From Apostichopus japonicus (taxonomy: Eukaryota > Echinodermata > Holothuroidea > Aspidochirotida > Stichopodidae): a stretch of DNA of 64,000 bases. Where the stretch lies: positions 28,731,960 through 28,795,959 of the forward strand of contig NC_092563.1 of NCBI RefSeq assembly GCF_037975245.1, written 5' to 3'. Both the position numbers and the translations under genes were made by a program. The notes beneath the pieces are model-generated. The model was not told the DNA's origin and did not search any database. It saw only the letters and a list, made by a program, of their open reading frames with translations. Shown here piece after piece: positions 37,201 to 49,200 of this stretch (positions within the stretch are counted from its first letter, which is position 1; every line of letters begins with the position of its first letter).

Positions 37201-40200
37201 AAATTACATATTGGATGCTATAATAAATTAATTATATTCTCCATTGACAATGTTTTCATGTTCAAATACGTAGTGTAAGATAAGGTATAAAACCTTCCTC
37301 AATAAGTTCTATTTGCTTTGGTTCCTTTCATTAACTTGTTAATAACTTCATATAATTAATATCACTACTAACATCGCACTGCCACCTCTGCTTATGTTTG
37401 CCCTCCACCTCCATTGGATCAGACAATATAAATATCCAGTTTAGCTCTTAAACAGTTTTTACTACTACTACAGTATCTATTATGCAGGCCCAGGGTTCGC
37501 ATTAGCTGGGAGTTTGCGCGATTCGCGCAATTTGATCGCATTTGGAATAAACGTTGAGTAAAGAGCCACTTGCGATTATTATTTTTTAGTTATCCCGTCT
37601 ATAATCCATTAGTAACATCTCGTAAACTTCCTTGTCAGTCTATCCTTCTATGAAAAAAACGAATCAATAAATAATAAATGTGAGAATTCTTTCAATTTCC
37701 TCATCAAAATCATACTTTGTGTAGGTTTTGGGTAATAAATTAGGAGCCGGGTAGTATCGCGTTGGGCAGGCACCCGGTACCTGGATACCCAGTGCAAACA
37801 CTACCAAAAACCCTGCCACACTTAGATGCATATGTTATCTCAAAATGAGCATTCTATTCCTTTTTGGTTCCTTGCTTTAGCAAAAGGAATCTATGTAGTC
37901 AACTTGGTGTGTGTGTGTGTGTGTCTGAAACACTTGCTTTGGTACACTGTAACTCAACAAGGAAAAGTTGAACTTATAACTCAAACTTGGTATTTAGATC
38001 CGCCATAGTGAGAAGGTGTGCCCTATTGTTATCGGTGCTTGTAAAGGTCAGTTAGGGGCCAAAACCAAAATAATAAACAAAGCAATAACTCCCATTGACA
38101 GGGTCCGACATGTTCGTTATTAGTTATTAAGTACATGTACTGCAGTAAGGATGATTCTGTAAGTTCTTATAAACAAATCTAACAAAAGTCAACAGATTCT
38201 CAAAAGGACCAATCATTGATTTGTGATATTTATGGCAATAATATTGTTTGTGTACATTAAACCCAGATATAACAATTTTAGGATAGTGCTTAGTCCTTAT
38301 AAGCATGGAACCATAGTGCCCTTGGGCTCTTGTTGTAGAAAACAATGTAGAAAATTATGCAACCATTGCGTGCACTCAAAATTTTCCATCTTGCTGAACA
38401 TCTACATAGCAGTTATCAAGTTCAGAAATAACATGCTCTAACTGGTAAGCCTTTTTGAAACTGTAATTTTGCTGTTCAACTGCAAAGTCTCATAAAGCTG
38501 ACAACATGTTAAACAGGATACATTTTCTTTACAAACATTCAGGTCATCACTTGGAAATGGCCAAGAAATACGGTGCGTTGATATTTGGGGTAGAGCATCG
38601 TTTCTATGGTGACAGCGTACCGAAGGGCGGTCTTACTAATGAAAATCTTGAGCACCTTAGCAGCCAACAAGCGTAAGTAACATAGCCAATTAAGTTATTT
38701 TTTAAGGAACTAGTGCCCAACTGCTTAGAGGTTGTGGCCAGGTTGTGTTTTTCCATCCAAAATTTATGTAATCGGCTCGTATTAAAGTGATTCTGTATGT
38801 TTTGAAATAGAAATAAGTAACACTGTTCATTTACAAAAATGGAACTTTGTTTAAGCTGCTTATCTAACGAACTATGAAAAGGGTTTCACCAAGGTAAGTT
38901 TGCCAAAAACGTTTCATTAATTAAGGAATTAATGATCGAAGGAACTAAAAATTTATCGGCTTAAGACAGATTTCATTCATGTATTCTGTTAATCCGTGCC
39001 TCTTGATTAAAACAAGCTAATGAGAGAACATATTGTAATGCATATTCAGTACCAATGAAGCTCTCCTTGCTCAAAGAACAGCTGATCATCGATGCGACTA
39101 TAGCAGACTTGGTGACTATACGTAGTAATAAGTGTACAAAACCTAGCCTATGGTCACACACACTTGGTATCACAGACCTTGAATCATCTTCAAAATCTCT
39201 CTTTGACTAGGCCTAATAGCATAATAATATTAGAACTAGGTCCCTGACTAGGCTACATGTACTAAGACCTAGGCCCTACTAATACTAGTATTAACAGTTA
39301 GCTCAAGTTCTAACTCGCGTTTGATGAAGCTGATCGAAGGAACGCTGACTTACCATCTGTATTGTTTATATATTTCCTTTCACGAAACGTGTGTAATCAC
39401 TTTAAGTAATCTTGTGATAACAAAACACAAGTTTTCTTATGAGCTTTATATGCAAAGATGGCTAGGCTGTTGTACTGCTGCCATGCCATTGTGTATAGGC
39501 CTGGGTTAAGTATTGATACTAAGTTTCAAAAGCAACAGACTTGTAAGAGGTTCTTTTATGTTGTAATAAAGACCTAAGTATTTTAGATCCTCCTGCAGCA
39601 GGAACTCGCGAAGAAGCCTACTGTAGTTGGCTTATCAAAGCCGCAAACTGACCGAAGTCAGTCTTTTTGATTCATATTTAACGTCCATGATTATGGATTG
39701 TCAATTGTCAACAACTCTGTAACTGGACGACATACATTAATCTTGGAGTGACTCGAACCGGGTACCTTGTGATTGGAAGGCACCGGCGTTAACCACTGAG
39801 CTAACACTCCTTGAATTAATAACACTCCTTGAAGCTAACACACCTAAGTTTTATGTGAAATGTAAATATCTCTTTCTTTCTTATTTTCTTTAGACTTGCA
39901 GATTTAGCCAGTTTCATCGGCTTTGCTACTAGCCAGTATCATCTTTCAGACTCGAATGTGTGGATCTCAATTGGTGGTTCATACCCTGGGTCACTGTCAG
40001 CATGGATGAGTATAAAGGTACAAAGATGTTTTATTGAATATTTTGTCAGGACGTTATGTCTTTGTATGTCACTCCAAAACACAGTTACCCAGAAAACTTG
40101 TTGGTAGATATCCTGTGGTGAGAAGCAGACTCATATTGGCGTTTACTATAGGTTTATTAAAGTCATCAAAGGTCTTAAGGAAAGCAGAGTAAACACTAGC

Positions 40201-43200
40201 AAGGCAGATTTTTTGTCAAATACCCTCTCCTCCATTTTGTGGAAGCTATGAGATGCTGATGGCATGTGTGTGTGTGTGAGTCGCCTTGTTTTTTAAGCAC
40301 ATACTCAAGAAAGTACATGGTGGAATGGCTTCACATTGAAAAGTAGATGCAACTTAATGATGACAAGAACCCTATTGAAATTGGTGGAGGTCAAAGGTCA
40401 GCAGAAGTCAAAATATTCAAAATTGTCAAAAAGTGAAGCTTGGATGAAGTTCTTACTTTGTATGTACATCCTTCATGGTGAGTACCAGACCCCTATTGAA
40501 AAATTGGTGGACTTCAGAAGTCATTTGAGGTCAACATTGGTCGAAGCTTGAAATCTTGTAAACACTATAACTCAGAAGGCGTGGCTTGCATGACGTTTGT
40601 ACTGTGTATGCAAATCCGTCTTGGTAAGTACAAGAATCCTGTGGTTTTCTCTGGAGTTCAAAGGTCATTTGAGGTCAAAGTGTGAAACTTTGTTGACATG
40701 ATAACTCACAAAGTACAGCTGTGATGAACTTCATACATAATGTGTAGATGTACCTTCTTGATCCTTATTGTTTTCTTTGGAGGTCAAATTTCATTTGAGG
40801 TCACAGAGATTTAAGCCTGAAAACCTTGCAGTCACAAATAGCTTCATGGGTTAAACTTTGATGAACTTCACCCTTAGTGTATGGATCCACCCTATGACCC
40901 ATAGATACTATCTGTGCACAAAATCTGGCAAGGAATCACACAATCTGTTGGCTTTCTGGTTCACTTCCCTTCCTTCCATCCTTGCCCTTTCCTTTCCTTC
41001 CCCATCCTTTCCGTAGCCTTTGTCCTCCTTGCCCTCCTCTCCCTTCTTCCTCCTTTCCCCTCTCCTTTGTTTTCCTACCCTCACTTTCCTTCCCCACCCT
41101 CTCCCACACATACACCTGTAACAGTGTATTACTGTGGTAAGGGTCTAAGATAAATAAAGTTCAGTCTGAAAACAGTCAAAACAGCATCTAAATTTGTATC
41201 CCACAATAAATACCTCCAAACATAACTTCCCACGCCCTTCCCGTCTTCAGTTCCATCACTTGATCTATGGTTCCTTGGCATCATCAGCGCCTGTGAGAGC
41301 TCAAGTTGATTTCCAAGGTTATAATGATGTCGTCAATGCCAGCCTGAGCAATTCAGAGGCAGGAGGATCGGCTGAGGTAAGGAAACATCAATGAAATAAA
41401 ATGTTCAATGTTTGTATCTTCTATTTCTTAACTTTGAAATGGATATTCCCTTTTGCTGCAATTTTGGGTCATGCAGAAGAAAACCTGAGTTTGATTACTA
41501 GTTACAATGCATGCAATGTACTGTGCTTCTGATTGGTGGATGCCAGTGAAGAAAGGTAAACCAGAATTTGAGACAGAATAAGGGGCTGGATACCTCAGTT
41601 ACTAGAGCCTGGTGATCATTAAATCAAGTCAGGGTCTTGGCCAATATTTTGTTTGTGTCTTCTTCTAAATTATTGATAAAGAAATATTGTATGTTCAGAA
41701 AATTTTCACAGCCTGCTACCATCAAACTGTTTACTTATGAAAGTTGGCAGCTGAAAGAAATTAGTTTGGTTTATGTATAAGTTTGATGTATAACTACACT
41801 TTTTATCAGAAGCGATGTTTAATAACAATACTGGTTATTAATTGGAGAGAGCTATTGCCATTTCCTTTTCCTATACCTCTGCTTCGTTTAATTCTCAAGT
41901 TGCATTACTAAGAACTGTTATCATTATTTCAGTTTTATAATAAAATAAATCAAAGTTAAAGGGCGTGAAGACTCGCGCAAAAGGAAACGTCTAATGCCGG
42001 TAATCTGACCTAGTTTCGAATGAGGTGTAACAGAAGTGTAAGACACCACTATCGATCCCAGAAAATACGCACACAACTTGCTACCGTCGGTAATTAGACA
42101 CTAGTGTACAGTCAGTACATACAGCTGCGGTCAATACCCACAGTACAGTGTACAGACAATACAGCGATGGAGATCTCAGGTCCAGCTAAAGAAAACAAGG
42201 TATCACGTTTCATTACTGAACTGTCTGCATTTTGTAGCGACACGAACAAAACGTCACTTGCAAGCAACGGAAAGTTAACTTTTTCAGATGGCCGCACGCA
42301 GTTTGGGGCAAGTCTTCAATGCCTTTAAAGGCCCTGACATGTTGATCCTAGAAGGATCTTATTCTGAGGCTAACTGAAATCAGACTGAGGTCACACTTAA
42401 AAAGAGACAGATGGACAGACAGCTAAATTGGACAACTGAACAAGGAAGTCAGCAAAGTTATTACCTTTGATTAAAGCAGCATTTTGCGTTTTGTTGCCGT
42501 TTTCCACTTTTTTGACAAGTCCATCAAGTTTTTATCTCCATATATCAATCACAAAACAGCAAACAAAGGTATTAGCCAAGTTTATTCCCTGCCAAAAGCG
42601 TTAATTGGCGAGTAATTAAGGACATTTGCAGATAATGAGAAAAGTGTCCACCGACAAATTCCACATTTTATATTAATCGCATACAGTTCCCCCAACCCAC
42701 TAGTTTGAATCCAACCAATCAGAGATGCAGGTTTAGTTATGAGCCGTTGCTAAAAATGGATTCAAACGTCAAGTTGGTAACTTGGTACAACCAGCAAGCT
42801 GGACTCTAACAGCTCCCTGGTACAACTGCCATAGACAATCTACACAAATCAAGCATGGCGTTGTATTACGTATTGGCCAATGACGTTCGTAGGTTTTAAA
42901 TATTCATATTATGGGCGAGGTTTATTTGGATCCCAACGGAAAATATCTTCGAGAAAAACAAAGTTGAAAGTTGTAAATTTTTCGACTCTTGATGCCACCA
43001 TTTGAAGTAAGATTTGAATAGATGAGCTAGTTATGTATGTCGTTATGGCATCGTGGAATCAGTGAGGTTGAGAAAAACCATAGAAAAGAACGCAAAATGC
43101 TGCTTTAAGTACTTACTCAAGTAATTGAAAAACAATCCCCACTCCCCTCCCCTGATCCCTCGACCTTTGAGGGGGGATCAAAATTGGAGCAATTGAACAA

Positions 43201-46200
43201 ACAAGAAATTGAATGATGAAGTGATTTATTTCAGAACAACATCAGTGAAATATATATTAAGAAAGTAATAATCATAACACAGTGATAAATCAGTTGTATT
43301 ATTTTAGAAGAAAAGTGATGAATTGAAAAAGGCAAATGCTTGCAATTTTTCAGAGTATAAATGTTAGAGGGTGTGGCATTTCGATTGTAACAGGATCTTG
43401 TTCAGAGGCTAACTGAAACGAAAACCAGCTTCAGGACACAGGAAGAGAAACAGATGCACAGGACAACTAAATTGCACTCTAGAACAAAACAGACACGGCA
43501 AAGGAGAGGTGAAATGAAAGCAGGGAGGGCTGAAAGGATTAATGACTGTGGAGATAAATTCTGTAGGGTGTAAACATGGAAGCTGATTAGTAATGGAGGT
43601 GTAAAGGAAAGCATAGGAAAACCTGTGAAAGTGGAAGCTAGAGATGCAAGAGAATGTAGAAGGCAGGGGTGGGGGATTCAGGGAGAGCAAGATGTGGAAT
43701 GGTAAGTCCATATCTTGGTAAGATGTTAAGTCATTTCCTTCATATTGTGATAACGTGGTTGAATTTTGCAGAGGTGTTGGATTCTCAATTAGGGGGGAGA
43801 GAGGGGGGAGGGTATGGGGGATTACTTATCAATTCAATACCTTAGAGCCATATCTGAATAGGGTGGTTAGTAAGGTTGAAAGTTTATTGTCATAAGGTAC
43901 ATGAATGCTTGTAACTGAAGATTGACAATCTATTGTCCTACTTGTCTCCTTGCTTGTTCATTAACAGCTATTGTCTATTTCAGTTCCATATGATTTCTCC
44001 TTCTTTCCAGTGCATTGGAAATGTAACTGCAGCATTTGCCAAAGTGGATGAACTCATCACCAGCAAACAATCGTCGCAGCTTCAAAAAGATTTCAATTTA
44101 TGCCAGAACCTGACCAATAATCTAGATGCGGAGACTTTCTTGTCGACACTTCAGGATCCGTTTATGAGCTCTGTTCAATACAACAGGGGACTGGGGAATG
44201 AAAGTTGGATCGCCGGAGTTTGCAAAGAGATGATGGCTACATCTGACCCATACCAAAATTTGATCAAATTCTTCAACCATGTAAGCAAGGTTTCCTTTTT
44301 GATTCCTTGGCCAAAGGCTCAAGGAATCTATTTGATTGTGATTGCGTGTGTGGGTGCGTGTTTGTGTGTGGCTCGTAAACAGGTAACTCAACAATGGCAA
44401 GTTGGATTGAAGTCATACTTGGTACATAGATGCGCCATACTGAGTAGAAAAACCCTTTTGATTTTGGTGCTCATCTCATGAATAATAATGAGGTCACAGG
44501 GTCAAACGTAAAATCTTCAAATGCTAATAACTCTGCAACCTAAAGTCAGAATTTATTCATACTTGATATTAATGTGTTGGTAGATAGTGGGTACATCAAG
44601 TTGATATTTATTAGGGGGCGGGGCTTAAGTTTATTTTCACTAAAATAGCTTGTAAACACGGTAACTAAATTACGACAAGTTAAATTGAAGTCATACTTGG
44701 TACGTATATGCGCCATAGTGAGTAGAAGAGCCTTATTGATTTTGGTGCTCATCTCAAGAATATAAAAGTGGTCACAGGGTCAAATGTAAACGTTTCCAGA
44801 ATTGAATCATACTTTGTGTGAAGGTGTTGGTAGATAGCTGGAACATAATAATGTATGTTCAATGTGATATTATGCACATTTATTAGGGGGCAGGGCTTGA
44901 GTTAATTTTTCCAAGAAATAGCTTGTAAACATGGTAAGTTAACATATTTAGTAGGTAGGTTCACAGTCAGTGAAAGAACCTTGCTGATCAATTTAATCAA
45001 CAATAACGAAAGCAATTGGGATTATAATCTCAATTGGCAAGGAATCACAATATAAAGCCCACTGGCTTTCTGGTTTGTTGTTGTAATAACTGTAGAAGTG
45101 GGCGTGTCTTGTGCCGTAAAAGGGCACAATTTTGCAGTGAGTAATTGATCCGGAATCGCATTGCAAATTGCTATGCAAAATGGGCAAATTGCTACGCAAA
45201 ATGGGCAAATTGCTATGCAAAATGGGCAAATTGCTATGCAAAATGGGCAAATTGCTATGCAAAATGGGCAAATTGCTATGCAAAATGGGCAAATTGCTAT
45301 GCAAAATGGGCAAATTGCTATGCAAATTGGACAAATTGCTATACAAGTGCAGAGATGTGTAGCAGGTTTTGTACAGAGGAACCATAGTATTTTATGAGAT
45401 GCAAACATCAAAAGCCGTCAAAAGTGCTATGCAAAATTTTAATACTAATTAAATTATGCACTGTTGTTTGATGTTTTTTCGAACCTTGATAAATTCTCTT
45501 AATTTGCAGAACAAATACCATCACTTACTTTTTTTGGTCTAGCTCTGCAAAACGTCATGGTTGATATACCTAAGCATAGCCTAGTTTAAATATCACATTG
45601 ATAATGTGCTTGCAGTTTTGGAAAAACAAAATCAAACAGGTATGATTTTAAGTACTACTTTATAAAGCATCTTTCTACATCAACCTCTTCAATGCCTTAT
45701 ATATCTTAGGTGCAGATCTCACTGAACCTTGGATGCATGGATGTTTCTTACGAGACATACCGTAAGGAACTCGAACAAAACCCAATTAAAGCGTGGATTT
45801 ATCAGACATGCACCCAGTTTGGATACTGTAAGTTTGCTGGAAGGTTTAATTTATAAGACCATTAACCGGGAACAATCTCAAAACTGAAGTTGGCAATGCT
45901 TTTGTCTAATGCCATTGGTGGGGTGGGATGTGGGTGATTAAGTAGGGAAGAATGGAGGGATTCGAGAATTGGAACAAACATCTCATGTTGGTAAACTTAC
46001 TTTATAGACTATTGGGGATTTATGCTGTAAAAATTAGCATGGAGGAAAGACAGTTTGTGCAACAACCACAAAATTGATTCTTAAACTCCTGTCACATGCA
46101 TATTGTCCCTTGTTTCACGCACTGACGAATATAAATATCATTTTATTTTGTTTTACATAGTGACGAATGTTTTTAAAACATTTATATGCCCTTAAAAATT

Positions 46201-49200
46201 GTTCTACATCCTTTAAATTTGAAACGGCTATAAAATATAATTTGTTGTCTGTAACATAAAATTAGGATACTGCTTGAAAGGTATTATTTGTGATCAAACA
46301 TTCAGTTGCAAAGCAGTGAATTGATTTGGATCGTGATAGATAACTTTCTAACATTCGTCAGTACGCGAAACAAGGGACGATATATGTGAGACCCTTTTTT
46401 AAATCTCTGTGCGTTTTGCTGATTATGTGCTTATTAAGGTGAGGGTGGTCACCACAAATCTGGAACCATGACAAAGAATATAGTCTAAAAGTAAATTTAC
46501 ATTTGACTAATATGAGAGTGGATCTAATTCTCAGTATCCTGGTGAAGTTTAATAATCTATATTCTGTTGCTGTTTTGAGGTAGCACATTTGAAGTTAACA
46601 TGTTTTGCACCAAGAATGAACTTAACGAAATTCAAGGGTGGAAATATGAAAGAAAATAATGTTGTACTACTTTCTAGTATTCTGCTCCAAAATTTGGATG
46701 CGTTTTTTTAATGTGATTAATCTACAGCATTTGTAGTTTTATTGGTAACTTCTCATTCTCTTAAGGTAAACTTTCAATCCAAGGTCAAAAACAATAGAAA
46801 GAAGGATAAATCAAAACCAAACTATTTGTCAATATGAATCTGGTGCAAACTGTCACAGTTTCAATGATCATATTTTGAAAAAGTTGAAAATTCTACCTAA
46901 ATCATTTTTGATGTTACCTGGTTTCTTTATCATCAACATTATCAAGCTATGCTAGCTGATAATTCTGTTAGGTGCCTCTCATAGTAAAGGTGGTTAATAG
47001 ACCTGTAACAAATCTATTTCAATAATTCCTTTTTCCTTTCGAATACAATGTCCCCCCCCCCCCCCCCAAATGATCTGGAGCCTACGTAAGTTTCTTTATG
47101 TATTTTTCTATGGTCTTTCATCTGAATTTCCATCACTGGCTGAATTTATTACAGACCAGACCTGTGAGGTTGGATCTCAGTGTCCATTCAGTCATGGGTT
47201 GGACCTCACACGTGACTTGACTTTCTGTAAAGATGCTTTCGGTGTTTCTGAGAAGTCTGTCTTCCAACAAGCTAACTTTACAAACGATTACTATGGCAGT
47301 GACAAGCCTAAAGGAGGGCGAATTCTCTTCATTAATGGTGAGAACTAGCAATGTTATCTTATTTACATTTAAGTCAGAGACTGGAGGAAAGGGAGGTGGA
47401 AATTCACTCATCAGTATGCTAAAAGAAATGCTATCTTTATGATATGCATGAATGACCTTCCACTGATCCTCCACCCCTCTCACTGTAATGGGTCATTCTA
47501 CTGCTTGGAATAACATATTTAGAAAAAGAACATCTGCAAGTGTTACATGTTTTTTTTTTTTTTTTTAGAGGACTTTATACTTGAAGGGTCTCATGAATCT
47601 TTGGCATTGTTCACATTAAATATCTTCTTTACAAGTAGTTGCCCAATATACCCCTCAAGAAACTTACCTTCCTTCTCTCATTTTGCATGTTTCCCACTAT
47701 ATCTATCTGTATGTTGTTGACCTTCCCAGCAGAATTATGATGAACAAGCATCTACAAATTTGCATTTTTTTTTGGCCTGCTTGAAAGAGATCATAAGGAG
47801 AAATTGCAATCATGGTTAGGCAGTGAGGAATGTGCACTACACATTTTTTTTATGAACACCATTGTGCATAACTTAGGGTGCTTTTACACTAGATCCCGAT
47901 CAGATCCTCTGATGTAATCATATGATTATCTCTCCATGGCAGGCGCGTAGCCAAGGGGGGGGGGCGAAGGGGGCAGCCGCCCCCCCTTGAGCATATTTAA
48001 AAAAAAAAGTTTTAATGTTTTTATGATAACGCTAGTATTTTCAAAAGAGAAAATGCTAAGATGCAACTTACAAGGCCTGGGAAGTGCCATTTCATTTTTC
48101 CAGATCTGAGAGGCATTTTCAGCCAAATTTTTCTTGTACGCTTCGCGCCAACCATGGTGGTGCTATGCTTACATAGTTTGCAATGCCGAAACTACAACTT
48201 CGCCCCTCCCTTGGCATATTCCTGGCTATGCGCCTGCTCCATGGGGTAAACTTATGCATATTGATCAGGACACATTTACACTTGAGTAGTACTCTGATCC
48301 TCCCCGATATTCACCGGATGTTAGTAAAAAACAAATTGAAAATGTGTCATGCGCAGCCGCGGATGGCATAGTACGTACACTCCAAAACTTTTGTTGTCAT
48401 GGTGTACAGACTTAAGGGTGACAATAATAATAAAATAATAATAATAATAACAGAGATTTATAATGCGCACATATCCACCCTACAGGGTGCTCAAGGCGCA
48501 AAAATACTAGGCTATGCACGGTCCACACGCTCAATCTATGTAGAAATTAGCACATACAGGACATACAGGACTGGAATTTCAATGAGGTCACCGAATATCT
48601 TGGGTCACATTTGATGAGTGAGTGTTTACATTGCAAAATTGATCTCTAAGTCCGGATCAGATCCTGGTCACTGCCAGCATTAAAATAGGAGGATCAGATC
48701 CAGATCTGAACTCCGTTTACACTACAGCAGTGATCTCAACGTCAGGATCAGATCCTGACGTCGAGATCCGATCCGGATCTAGTGTAAAAACACCATTACA
48801 AGACACATTTTGAGGACAGTAATAGGTTTTTAAAGTGAGAATATTTTCTTTCTCAGGCCAATTCCTTCTGCTTGAGATTTGAGTAGCTCATATTACATGA
48901 TGATGATGTTTTCTTTTTCATTCATCTAGGGTCCATTGACCCCTGGCATTCCTTGAGTGTCCTCGAGTCACTTGGAGAGAATGAGACTGCAATTTTCATT
49001 GATGGAACCTCTCATTGCCAAGATATGGGTGGACATGGAGAAGACATGCCACCAGCTCTGGGACCTGCATTGGATGTGAGTACATTGATCAATGTAGTTA
49101 ACGCAATCTTTGATGTGTGTCTAGTTCAGGAAAAGAAAGTTAGTATAGTTGTTATTGATGGGTGGAATGCATTTACTCTCAGCATACCACATTCAATCAA

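Larger units (their letters stand above)
47876..48794. mobile_element. TIR element with two nested insertions
   Basis: The left end GGGTGCTTTTACACTAGATC and the right end GATCTAGTGTAAAAACACC are inverts, with GATCAGATCC-type words repeated at both ends and a palindrome CGTCAGGATCAGATCCTGACG near 48750. Inside are a hAT-like MITE (47940-48236) and a (TAA)n-headed repeat at about 48420-48560. A target-site duplication for the outer element is not clear. It lies in intron 9 of the peptidase gene. Confidence 0.65.

Noticed and set aside
39743-39810. Functional tRNA-Gly gene on the minus strand
   Set aside because: A- and B-box-like words exist, but the T stem does not pair and the sequence continues into a SINE body.
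43933-44481. 182-codon ORF as a separate gene
   Set aside because: Its middle (44011-44280) is exon 7 of the peptidase; both ends read into intron sequence and a dispersed repeat.
45022-45411. Long ORFs of about 130 codons with seven-residue repeats on the minus strand
   Set aside because: They are translations of the 21-bp tandem repeat; several frames on both strands are open for the same reason.
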